Source: CAZRUM01 sp964603435 (GTDB taxonomy: Bacteria; Patescibacteriota; Patescibacteriia; Magasanikbacterales; UBA922). Taken from it: DNA of 37,356 bases. Shown here piece by piece: positions 21,313-27,993 of this stretch. The notes under the pieces were generated by a model. That model made no database searches and was not told the DNA's origin. It worked only from the letters and a program-made list of their open reading frames with translations. Each line of letters begins with the position of its first letter. The stretch's first letter is position 1. The DNA is taken from assembly GCA_964603435.1 (NCBI GenBank), contig CAZRUM010000006.1, positions 1-37,356 on the forward strand, given 5' to 3'. A program made the translations under genes and the position numbers.

Positions 21313-22680
21313 ATGAAAAAATTGGGGTACAAAACACTACTATACTTATTAAAAAGTTTGGTTTATTCTAAACGCTTGGTTTTTTGGTTTTTACAAATAT
21401 TTACTGATTCATTTTCTTTCTTAGGAAAGATCTTTAGAGATAATATAGGCTTTCGTTTTTATAAAATAAAATATCATCTACAAAAATATACAGGACGCCT
21501 AAGAATTCCTTGGGATAGTCGTTTAATAGAAATTGTCGGTAAGCGTGGTACCTTGCAAATATTAATGTTCGTTATCATCTTCACTATAATGATACCTCAC
21601 AGCAAACTGTACAGTCGTGATACCACCAAAGTTCCCGGTCGAGATACTTTATTATACGAATTGGTCGGTCCAGGTAATCAAGATTTTGATTTGGAAGAAA
21701 TCACCATGGACTACACTGCTGTCACACCAACAGATACCCAATCATGGAAACGAGGAGCTGTCATTGCTCAGCCAGCTGGAAGTAGTGGTGGACAAAACAT
21801 ACCACAACAACAAGAAATAGCAGCTATTAGCGCAGGTGGAACAGCTATCACAAAACCAAATATTATAACTGGGGCCATCCTACCAAATGAAAGCAACCCA
21901 ACAGGCAGAACAAATATTGCCTACCACACTGTAAAACCAGGCGAAGTAGTAGGAACCATTGCAGAAAACTATAGTATTAGTGTGGCCAGTATTCTTTGGG
22001 CAAATAATTTGTCAGCTTACTCACTTATTCGCCCAGGAGATTCATTAAAAATCTTACCAGTCTCTGGTCTGGTTCACAAAGTAAAACGTGGAGACACTTT
22101 ATCAAAAATTGCCAACACCTACGATGTTGAAATCTCAAAAATTATTGAATTTAATAAACTGAAAGAAGATGGCAGCGATATTGTAACCGGTGAAGAAATA
22201 TTAGTTCCAGGCGGTACCCGACCAAAACCAGTTTATACCTATACACCTACCAAGAGACAGTACACTCAATTGAGTGCTATCTCAGCTCCACCTCCTTCTG
22301 CTTCTATACCAGCTGGTGTTGGTTATCTCTGGCCAACCAGTGTAAGAAGAATTACCCAATATTACAATTGGCGCCACACTGGTCTTGATATTGCTGGGCC
22401 TATTGGTTCTCCTCTCTACGCTTCAAAAGCTGGTACAGTTAGTCGCTCACAATGTGGTTGGAATGGTGGTTATGGTTGTTATGTTATTATTGACCATGGT
22501 GGAGGAGTACAAACTCTTTATGGACATGCCACAAAACTTTATGTTAGCGCTGGTGAACAAGTCTCCCAAGGTCAAACTATTGCAGCCATGGGTAGTACTG
22601 GTAGATCTACCGGCCCACACATTCACTTCGAAGTTAGAATAAACGGTAGACGTTTGAATCCACTGACTTATATAAAATAG
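21313..22680 (+). CDS. LysM-domain M23 metallopeptidase
   Basis: A 455-residue cell-wall hydrolase. The N-terminal 75 residues are basic and cytoplasmic, with a membrane anchor at about 80-95. A linker is followed by LysM 1 (about 203-248) and LysM 2 (252-298), which bind peptidoglycan. The M23 endopeptidase domain is at about 344-450, with zinc ligands His355, Asp359 (H-T-G-L-D) and His438, and His405 and His436 at the active site (Y-G-H; H-I-H-F-E). It is expected to cut peptide cross-bridges in peptidoglycan outside the membrane, in growth, division or interaction with a host cell. All metal residues are present, so it should be active. There is no SD, and it is monocistronic with a perfect terminator. 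Confidence 0.9.
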   Translation: MKKLGYKTLLYLLKSLVYSKRLVFWFLQIFTDSFSFLGKIFRDNIGFRFYKIKYHLQKYTGRLRIPWDSRLIEIVGKRGTLQILMFVIIFTIMIPHSKLYSRDTTKVPGRDTLLYELVGPGNQDFDLEEITMDYTAVTPTDTQSWKRGAVIAQPAGSSGGQNIPQQQEIAAISAGGTAITKPNIITGAILPNESNPTGRTNIAYHTVKPGEVVGTIAENYSISVASILWANNLSAYSLIRPGDSLKILPVSGLVHKVKRGDTLSKIANTYDVEISKIIEFNKLKEDGSDIVTGEEILVPGGTRPKPVYTYTPTKRQYTQLSAISAPPPSASIPAGVGYLWPTSVRRITQYYNWRHTGLDIAGPIGSPLYASKAGTVSRSQCGWNGGYGCYVIIDHGGGVQTLYGHATKLYVSAGEQVSQGQTIAAMGSTGRSTGPHIHFEVRINGRRLNPLTYIK

Positions 22681-22687
22681 CAAAATA

Positions 22688-22714
22688 AAAACCGACCAGT
22701 TGGTCGGTTTTTTA
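22688..22714 (+). terminator. Terminator after the M23 gene
   Basis: AACCGACC-AGTT-GGTCGGTT perfect stem followed by Ts; A runs on the other side make it bidirectional for the convergent transporter gene. Confidence 0.85.
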
Positions 22715-22727
22715 ATTAAAAAAATAT

Positions 22728-23591
22728 TTAGGAAAAACCAATCATTAATACTCCAACCATCATAATTATAATCCCCACCAATCTTTCTTTCATGTGTTTT
22801 TCTTTGAAAATAAAAAATCCTAGCAAAGCACTGAAAACAATATTGAATCTTTTTATAGAAATAACATAAACCACCAACGTGTACTGAATAGCAATCATAT
22901 TAAACAAGACATCACCCAACCCAAAAATACCTAAAGGAACAAGACGCAACATATCTTTGCGATTCTTAATCTGCTTAATTCTTTCTTTTTTATAAAAAAC
23001 AAGAAAAGATAAAACTACAACTCCAAACAAATTTAAAAACAAAACCCAGAGATATGGACCCACATATCCAATACCAATTTTATCCAAGTTTCCCTGCACA
23101 CTCCAGAGCAAAGCTGTCAACAACATATACCGAGGACCTTTTTCTCTCAACAATTTTTTAAAAGGCTCAAGATAACCTATTTTTCTTTCTGCAAAATTTA
23201 AAACATAAGAACCAGCCACAATTAGTAAAACACCTACTAAGCCCATTGGTCCTGGAAATTCCCCAATAATAATCGGGGAAGTTATCAGCATAAATAATGG
23301 TGTGAAAGCCATGAAAGGAATTGTAATAGACAGGTCGGAAGATTTTATTGCTTTGAAATATGTAATGGCAGTAATAGTACTCAAAAAACCCACAACTACT
23401 AAATTTATATAGAATTTATAATTTAGAGGAGGAATTTCTATAAAAAATAAAATTGGTAAAAGCAAAATTACCATTACCATCTTCATTCCCCAACTAATCA
23501 CATACTCATCAAAACGGTTCGATCGAAACTTACCATAAACTTCTTTGAAGCTACGGGATAAACCTGCTAAAAGTGAAAATAAAATCCACAT
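22728..23591 (-). CDS. EamA/DMT-family transporter
   Basis: A 287-residue integral membrane protein with ten hydrophobic helices in two repeats of five, the EamA (drug/metabolite transporter) layout. Typical features are Y-F-K-A-I-K-S-S-D-L-S-I-T-I-P in the middle of the first repeat and F-I-F-K-E-K-H-M-K-E-R-L-V-G near the end of the second. The substrate is unknown; relatives export amino acids, nucleosides or other metabolites. The start lies two bases beyond the yifB stop codon, so it is probably co-transcribed with yifB, although functional linkage is not obvious. Confidence 0.85.
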   Translation of the reverse strand: MWILFSLLAGLSRSFKEVYGKFRSNRFDEYVISWGMKMVMVILLLPILFFIEIPPLNYKFYINLVVVGFLSTITAITYFKAIKSSDLSITIPFMAFTPLFMLITSPIIIGEFPGPMGLVGVLLIVAGSYVLNFAERKIGYLEPFKKLLREKGPRYMLLTALLWSVQGNLDKIGIGYVGPYLWVLFLNLFGVVVLSFLVFYKKERIKQIKNRKDMLRLVPLGIFGLGDVLFNMIAIQYTLVVYVISIKRFNIVFSALLGFFIFKEKHMKERLVGIIIMMVGVLMIGFS

Positions 23592-23593
23592 AA

Positions 23594-25114
23594 TTATTCT
23601 GTTTTTGATCTGTATTGCAGAGCTTCAGCCACATGCGTCTGTTCTATTTTTTCAGAATTGTCTAAATCAGCAATCGTACGTGATAATTTTAAAATTCGAT
23701 GATAACCTCTAGCTGACAAATGCATATATTGTACCGCCTGTTTCATCAGTTCCATCGAAACCTCATCTAGTTTACAAAATTCTTTTATATCTTTATTTTT
23801 CATTTCACTGTTAGCGGTAATACTAGAATCTTTAAATCTTTCGTTTTGTTTCCCCCTGGCACTTTCAACTCTCTTACGAATTTCAACCGAGCTCTCGGCC
23901 AATTCATCTTTGGAAAGCTTATCAAACTCTAGTCGTGGCACCTCTACATGCAAATCAATCCTATCGAGCATAGGTCCACTAATTTTCTTTTGATAATTTG
24001 CTATCTGCATTGGACTACAAGTACAATTTTTATCAGGATCTGTCGCATAGCCACATGGACAAGGATTTTGTGAGGCTACTAGAGTAAACTGAGCTGGGTA
24101 AGAAACTGTACTTTGAATACGCGCAATCGTTACCACCCCATCTTCCAAAGGCTGACGTAAATTTTCTAAAACCATACGAGGAAACTCCGTAAACTCGTCC
24201 AAAAATAAAACTCCGCGATGAGACAAAGAAATTTCTCCGGGTTTGGGAAACTTACCACCACCAACCAACGACACTGCACTAGCACTATGATGAGGTGCGC
24301 GAAAAGGTCTCTCGGTAACAAGAGGTTTATCATGAGGTAAAATCCCAGCCACAGAATAAATCTTTGTTACTTCAATCGCTTCTTCCTCTGTCATACGAGG
24401 TAGAATAGAAGGTAAACTACGAGCCAATAGAGTTTTTCCCGATCCAGGTGGACCGTTTAGTAAAATATTATGTGCGCCACTAGCTGCCACTTCAAGAGCC
24501 CTTTTTACAAACTCCTGCCCCTTCACATAGGCCATATCCATTTCTATTTCTACTGTCTCAAACAAATCATCAATTGGCTGTGCCAGTTGTCTTTCAATCA
24601 ATTCTTCACCCTTCAGATGTAAAATCATTTTCTGAAAACTCCCCACAGGATAAACTTCTATATCTTTTATTAGACTCGCTTCTCTGGCATTTACCGCCGG
24701 CACAAATATTTTTTTATAACCTTTATCTCGTGCATGGATAGCCAATGGTAAAATACCATTGGTATGACGAAGTTTTCCATCTAGTGCCAGCTCTCCTATA
24801 AACAAACTATCGCTCGTATCCAAATCCATATTTTCTGTTGCCAAAAACATACCAACAGCAATTGGTAAATCAAAAGCCGTACCCTCTTTGCGCACATCAG
24901 CTGGGGCCAGATTTACTAAAATACGAAAACCATTAGGAAAAGACAAATCACTATTACGCCAAACTGTTCTTATTCTTTCTTTTGATTCCTGAATAGCAGT
25001 ATCAGGTAATCCAATAACTTGAAAACCTTGAAAAGTAGCCGAAATATCAGTCTCGACTATTATTGGCTCGCATTCCAATCCCAAAACTGCAGCTGAATTT
25101 ATTTTTGTAAACAT
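23594..25114 (-). CDS. comM: YifB/ComM-family Mg-chelatase-like AAA+ ATPase
   Basis: A 506-residue protein. The N-terminal ribosomal-S5-like/Lon-type domain covers about 1-170 (F-Q-V-I-G-L-P-D-T-A-I-Q-E-S-K-E-R). The AAA+ module has Walker A G-P-P-G-S-G-K-T (221-228) and Walker B V-L-F-L-D-E-F-T-E-F. A Cys cluster (N-P-C-P-C-G-Y; N-C-T-C-S-P) is present, and the C-terminal Mg-chelatase region includes L-S-A-R-G-Y-H-R-I-L-K-L-S-R-T-I-A-D-L. ComM is a hexameric helicase that promotes branch migration during natural transformation, which fits a cell that takes up DNA through type IV pili. The ORF opens at 25159, but the first 15 codons are just a dispersed repeat read through, so the ATG at 25114 was chosen. 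Confidence 0.9.
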   Translation of the reverse strand: MFTKINSAAVLGLECEPIIVETDISATFQGFQVIGLPDTAIQESKERIRTVWRNSDLSFPNGFRILVNLAPADVRKEGTAFDLPIAVGMFLATENMDLDTSDSLFIGELALDGKLRHTNGILPLAIHARDKGYKKIFVPAVNAREASLIKDIEVYPVGSFQKMILHLKGEELIERQLAQPIDDLFETVEIEMDMAYVKGQEFVKRALEVAASGAHNILLNGPPGSGKTLLARSLPSILPRMTEEEAIEVTKIYSVAGILPHDKPLVTERPFRAPHHSASAVSLVGGGKFPKPGEISLSHRGVLFLDEFTEFPRMVLENLRQPLEDGVVTIARIQSTVSYPAQFTLVASQNPCPCGYATDPDKNCTCSPMQIANYQKKISGPMLDRIDLHVEVPRLEFDKLSKDELAESSVEIRKRVESARGKQNERFKDSSITANSEMKNKDIKEFCKLDEVSMELMKQAVQYMHLSARGYHRILKLSRTIADLDNSEKIEQTHVAEALQYRSKTE

Positions 25115-25123
25115 AATCCGTTT

Positions 25124-25153
25124 GTCATTCCGAACAGAGTGAGGAATCCCTTT
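25124..25153. repeat. Dispersed intergenic repeat
   Basis: gtcattccga..gagtgaggaatccc type sequence directly upstream of comM, related to those at 4027 and 30879. An extended -10 (TGATATAAT) for comM lies further upstream at about 25217-25225. Confidence 0.5.
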
Positions 25154-25246
25154 TAACAACTCCTTAATTCCGCTAAGATATTTTTATTTTATAATTTATA
25201 AATAATAATTTAACCAATTATATCACGTAAGCACCTTTTCTAAAAC

Positions 25247-25276
25247 AAAAAAGCCCAGCCATAGCTGAAACTTTTT
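25247..25276 (-). terminator. Terminator of the dksA-like/lspA operon
   Basis: On the minus strand CAGC-TATG-GCTG within AAAAAG..CTTTTTT. Confidence 0.6.
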
Positions 25277-25294
25277 ATTTATAAATTTTTATTT

Positions 25295-25735
25295 TTACTT
25301 TTTCCTATATTCCCCCAAAATCAACAACCCCACACCCACTACAATCAAAATATCTGCCAAATTTATTACTCCGGTAAAAACTCTCAGGTAATCAACCGTT
25401 ACCGCAAAAAAGAGCCTATCAATAAAATTAGAAAGGGCTCCAGCTGTTACTAAAAATAAACCCAAGTAAGTTGTCAGTAATATTTTTTTCTTTTGCAAAA
25501 TCCAAAACACTAATAAAGTTATTAAAATAGGAGTAACTACCACTAACAACCAGTTTGGAAAAGGCAAAGAAAAAGCAATCCCAGTATTAGGATAGTATTC
25601 CCAACCCAAAAATCTAGTGCCTAAATAATAAACAAAATCTTGATTGTCCCGGGCTAGGTATTTCAAAACTTGATCTAGCAATAAAAAAAATCCACTAGCG
25701 ACAATATAAATTGCTAAGTGGATTTTATTTTTCAT
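25295..25735 (-). CDS. lspA: Lipoprotein signal peptidase (SPase II)
   Basis: A 146-residue, four-helix aspartyl protease of the inner membrane that cleaves prolipoprotein signal peptides. Family motifs are D-Q-V-L-K-Y near residue 21, N-T-G-I-A-F-S near 53, G-A-L-S-N-F-I-D-R-L with the first catalytic Asp, V-D-Y-L and N-L-A-D-I with the second. The start is seven bases after the upstream zinc-finger gene, so the two form an operon. There is no SD. Presence of lspA implies lipoproteins in this organism; no obvious lipobox protein is encoded in the window. Confidence 0.93.
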   Translation of the reverse strand: MKNKIHLAIYIVASGFFLLLDQVLKYLARDNQDFVYYLGTRFLGWEYYPNTGIAFSLPFPNWLLVVVTPILITLLVFWILQKKKILLTTYLGLFLVTAGALSNFIDRLFFAVTVDYLRVFTGVINLADILIVVGVGLLILGEYRKK

Positions 25736-25742
25736 ATATATT

Positions 25743-26135
25743 TTAGGCTTCTTGAGTCAAAGTTTTTTTACAACTTACACAAGCCCCGGAAGTAGGACGA
25801 GCTAACAATCTTTTTTCTTCAATAGGATTATCGCAATACTTACAAACACCGTAATCACCTTTTTCTAGTCTATCCAAAGATTTATTTACATCCCTCAAAG
25901 TTTTTTCTAAAGAAATTTCCAAAGGTTTGTTAGTAGTGTATTGAGCTACTTCCAAAGCATTTTCATCTTCTTTGTCACCAAACTCCGGAAAAGAAGCATC
26001 GTAGTCACCTTCTACATGAACATTCTTTTTGGTAAATTTAGCAAGTTCTTTTTCTAAACGCTCTTTTTCTCCTAACAAAACTTCTTTTATTTTTACAAGG
26101 AATTCCTTTGAAAAGGCATTTTTTTTCTTAACCAT
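25743..26135 (-). CDS. DksA/TraR-type zinc-finger protein
   Basis: A 130-residue protein with an N-terminal coiled coil (about 8-40), a helix carrying D-V-N-K-S-L-D-R-L-E-K-G-D-Y-G and a four-cysteine zinc finger (V-C-K-Y-C-D, then G-A-C-V-S-C-K-K). In proteobacteria DksA binds the RNA polymerase secondary channel and mediates ppGpp control. Short relatives in other phyla are less studied, so the role in transcription is inference. It is first gene of an operon with lspA. The promoter at 26185-26213 has TTGCAA, 17 bp, TATAAT. Confidence 0.85.
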   Translation of the reverse strand: MVKKKNAFSKEFLVKIKEVLLGEKERLEKELAKFTKKNVHVEGDYDASFPEFGDKEDENALEVAQYTTNKPLEISLEKTLRDVNKSLDRLEKGDYGVCKYCDNPIEEKRLLARPTSGACVSCKKTLTQEA

Positions 26136-26184
26136 ATATTTATTCTTAAACTATTTTAAACCGCTGTTATTATACAGGAAAACT

Positions 26185-26213
26185 ATTATACTACCAAATA
26201 GACAAAATTGCAA
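26185..26213 (-). promoter_or_regulatory. Promoter of the dksA-like/lspA operon
   Basis: On the minus strand there is TTGCAA (26208-26213), a 17-bp spacer and TATAAT (26185-26190). Confidence 0.6.
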
Positions 26214-26238
26214 GACCTGCTAGTAAAAAAATTTTCAA

Positions 26239-26288
26239 TAAAAAAAGGCGGTCAAACGCTCTGGGTAATTGCATAGCGTGCCGCCTTT
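26239..26288 (-). terminator. Nested terminator of the structured RNA
   Basis: AAAGGCGG/CCGCCTTT outer stem and ACGCT/AGCGT inner stem, followed on the minus strand by seven Ts. Confidence 0.75.
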
Positions 26289-26520
26289 GTCAATCCCAGT
26301 AACGCGCCGATCGGGCAGTCAGAACTCTCGATTTCTCAAGTTCTCTGAGCGCCCGATTAGGCAAGCCGTCGTCTGGGACGGATAATTCCGTCCACCACTC
26401 ATAATGGTGTTACTTCCGAACGTAGCAGACTGGGTAGTCGCCAACGCATAAGGTGGAAGTCACCGGTCTAGGCTAGCTTTTACTCTCCTTTTTACTTTTG
26501 TTTTTGTTTTTTTATATAAT

Positions 26521-26542
26521 TTGTATACAGAAGACTATACAA
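26521..26542. repeat. Origin-region palindrome, copy 1
   Basis: TTGTATAC-AGAAGA-CTATACAA, extended by AAT/ATT on both sides. T8 follows on the plus strand, so it can also work as a terminator there. One mismatch from TTGTATAG-N6-CTATACAA. Confidence 0.65.
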
Positions 26543-26650
26543 ATTATTGTTTTTTTTAAGAGTTAGCCTAGTAGGGAAGCAGTGGATGGAAACATGCTCC
26601 ATTCGACAGAGTCGAATCGAACATATACATCTTTTTAAGGAACTGAATAT

Positions 26651-26679
26651 ATTATAGCATAAAATAATGAAAAAGTCAA
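26651..26679 (-). promoter_or_regulatory. Promoter of the structured RNA
   Basis: On the minus strand there is TTGACT (26674-26679), a 17-bp spacer and TATAAT (26651-26656). Confidence 0.7.
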
Positions 26680-26727
26680 GTATTGAGCTAAACCTAGCAA
26701 AATTGTGCTAAAACAAGCTATTTTTCG

Positions 26728-26736
26728 TGTGGATAA
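26728..26736 (-). promoter_or_regulatory. DnaA box
   Basis: Perfect TTATCCACA on the minus strand, two bases from palindrome copy 2. Confidence 0.65.
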
Positions 26737-26738
26737 GA

Positions 26739-26760
26739 ATGTATAGAATAGCCTATACAA
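26739..26760. repeat. Origin-region palindrome, copy 2
   Basis: ATGTATAG-AATAGC-CTATACAA; one mismatch from the consensus. It lies beside a perfect DnaA box. Confidence 0.65.
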
Positions 26761-26808
26761 ACAGAAAACAGAGCTTCTAACTCTATTTTTATTTATAGTT
26801 ATCCCCAT

Positions 26809-26839
26809 TTTGGGCTAGTAATCCCCATAGTTATCCACA
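26809..26839 (+). promoter_or_regulatory. DnaA-box cluster
   Basis: TTATCCCCA (26809-26817), TAATCCCCA (26819-26827) and a perfect TTATCCACA (26831-26839), evenly spaced at 10-12 bp and directly before palindrome copy 3. Confidence 0.6.
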
Positions 26840-26840
26840 G

Positions 26841-26862
26841 TTGTATAGATTAGCCTATACAA
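26841..26862. repeat. Origin-region palindrome, copy 3
   Basis: Perfect TTGTATAG-ATTAGC-CTATACAA, one base after a perfect DnaA box and five bases beyond the end of yidD. Confidence 0.7.
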
Positions 26863-26867
26863 AATAA

Positions 26868-27134
26868 CTACCTAGGTAAGTCTACACCACCTTTTGTCCA
26901 TGGATTGCACCTGAGTATCCTCCAGACGGTTTTTAAGCCTCCTACTAGTAGCCCACGCTTCTTTATGACCTGATGACCATATTCACTGCAAGTAGGGTAG
27001 TAAGGACAATAACCGTGCTTGTACCAAGACTTGGTGATACCATGGTCTGGAGACAAAGTTTTCTGATATAAACGTATTAGCCACAAAAATGGCACCCTAG
27101 GGAGATATAAGATTTTATTTAGTAATGACGTCAT
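26868..27134 (-). CDS. yidD: Membrane protein insertion efficiency factor YidD
   Basis: An 88-residue YidD. It has an amphipathic N-terminus (L-P-R-V-P-F-L-W-L-I-R-L-Y-Q-K-T-L-S-P-D), the cysteine motif C-P-Y-Y-P-T-C-S-E-Y-G, then G-L-L-V-G-G-L-K-T-V-W-R-I-L-R-C-N-P-W and a G-G-V-D terminus, all characteristic. YidD helps YidC insert membrane proteins. Its ATG overlaps the rnpA stop (ATGA), so translation is coupled. In most bacteria yidC follows in this cluster; here 730 bp of non-coding sequence with origin-like sites and a structured RNA follow instead. Confidence 0.93.
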   Translation of the reverse strand: MTSLLNKILYLPRVPFLWLIRLYQKTLSPDHGITKSWYKHGYCPYYPTCSEYGHQVIKKRGLLVGGLKTVWRILRCNPWTKGGVDLPR

Positions 27135-27508
27135 ACTAAAATATTAGCTTTTTTCAGTAAATTCATAATATTCTCCTCAATCTGATCATATTCCTTATCC
27201 AAAATTCCTGGTTTAGCAATAAAAGCAGTATGAAAACCTAATTTCAACTTATCTTCCTTCAATATAAGTCTTACAACCTCTCTCATCTGACGTTTTACTC
27301 TGTTTCTCTTTACAGCACTCTTGCTTACCTTAAGACCCACCACAAAACCTAGACGCAAATCATCTTTTGAATAATCTCGCTTAGGATATTTTTCTGGCTC
27401 TATCTGCCAAAACTTAAGGGTAATAAGACCATCATTAACAAATCTACCCTCTTTGAAGAGAATATCGAAATCTTTCATCTTACGTAGTCTATTTTTTGGC
27501 TTTAACAT
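27131..27508 (-). CDS. rnpA: Ribonuclease P protein component
   Basis: A 125-residue RnpA that assists the catalytic RNA in trimming tRNA 5' leaders. The RNR signature A-V-K-R-N-R-V-K-R-Q-M-R-E is in place, with the usual basic N-terminus (L-K-P-K-N-R-L-R-K). An insert of about ten residues (E-P-E-K-Y-P-K-R-D-Y) precedes the L-R-L-G-F-V-V-G strand. It lies 63 nt after rpmH with an intervening terminator hairpin, so expression may depend on read-through. The matching rnpB RNA is not recognised in the window. Confidence 0.92.
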   Translation of the reverse strand: MLKPKNRLRKMKDFDILFKEGRFVNDGLITLKFWQIEPEKYPKRDYSKDDLRLGFVVGLKVSKSAVKRNRVKRQMREVVRLILKEDKLKLGFHTAFIAKPGILDKEYDQIEENIMNLLKKANILV

Positions 27509-27524
27509 ATCATGATTATATCAT

Positions 27525-27550
27525 AAAAGCCTCGAATTCACGAGGCTAAT
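27525..27550 (-). terminator. Terminator/attenuator between rpmH and rnpA
   Basis: AGCCTCG/CGAGGCT stem with a six-base loop, followed on the minus strand by four Ts. The weak T run suits partial read-through into rnpA. Confidence 0.65.
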
Positions 27551-27571
27551 AAAGAGTTTGTTTGAAAGAAT

Positions 27572-27748
27572 TTAACGTGTCTTACGAGTTCTTTTACCTT
27601 TCTTTTCATCGCTGACAGTCAATTTCACTCTACCTTTCACTCTACGTCGTTTAAGCAGGTTTCTGCCCTCACTAGTTTCCATACGAGAACGAAAGCCGTG
27701 ACACTTGGCTCTTTTACGTTTCTTTGGTTGGTAAGTTCTTTTTGGCAT
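27572..27748 (-). CDS. rpmH: 50S ribosomal protein L34
   Basis: A 58-codon gene. The product starts M-P-K-R-T-Y-Q-P-K-K-R-K-R and continues H-G-F-R-S-R-M-E-T-S-E-G-R-N-L-L-K-R-R-R, the L34 core. The C-terminus is about ten residues longer than in E. coli, with a basic K-K-G-K-R-T-R-K-T-R tail. It is strongly expressed in bacteria and normally first in the rpmH-rnpA cluster, as here. Its promoter at 27779-27807 is perfect consensus. The 245-bp region between it and dnaA carries the two divergent promoters and a DnaA box. Confidence 0.95.
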   Translation of the reverse strand: MPKRTYQPKKRKRAKCHGFRSRMETSEGRNLLKRRRVKGRVKLTVSDEKKGKRTRKTR

Positions 27749-27778
27749 ATATTTCTAGGTTGGATTATTAGTGGGGGG

Positions 27779-27807
27779 ATTATACTCTATATCGTTTTTT
27801 TTGTCAA
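27779..27807 (-). promoter_or_regulatory. Full-consensus promoter of rpmH
   Basis: On the minus strand there is TTGACA (27802-27807), a 17-bp spacer and TATAAT (27779-27784). Confidence 0.8.
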
Positions 27808-27853
27808 GACTACAAAGTGAATAGATTCTAATTCATACCACCATAATATGCAT

Positions 27854-27862
27854 TTATCCACA
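27854..27862 (+). promoter_or_regulatory. DnaA box upstream of dnaA
   Basis: Perfect TTATCCACA, followed by partial sites TCCACAGATT and TGTCCCCA (27866-27883). It may serve dnaA autoregulation. Confidence 0.6.
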
Positions 27863-27993
27863 CAGTCCACAGATTGTCCCCATTCTGTACACTTCTTGGC
27901 TTTATTCAGCCATTTTTCAAAAGGAAAAAATGTGCTAAAATACTAACACTTTAATAAAAACAAATCTGAAAGAGAATAATTCTAAATATACTT

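Larger units (their letters stand above)
26239..26644 (-). ncRNA. Candidate structured RNA, about 400 nt
   Basis: Minus-strand transcript bounded by a near-consensus promoter (26651-26679) and a strong nested terminator (26239-26288). The 3' 230 nt are GC-rich and full of local hairpins. Plus-strand readings are GATCGGGC/GCCCGATT (26310-26353) enclosing AGAACT/AGTTCT, then GGACGG-ATAATT-CCGTCC, then ACCAC/GTGGT-type. No ORF above 27 codons fits with an SD; an AAGGAG near 26487 has no start codon at usable distance. It shows none of the hallmarks of RNase P RNA, tmRNA or SRP RNA that I know. The 5' half is AT-rich with a TTCGAC/GTCGAA hairpin (26603-26617). Confidence 0.4.

Noticed and set aside
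26239..26644. RNase P RNA, tmRNA, SRP RNA or 6S RNA
   Set aside because: No GAGGAAAGTCC core, no tRNA-like ends with TTCGA and CCA, no SRP GGAAGGAAGCAG motif, and no single long 6S-type hairpin were found on either strand.
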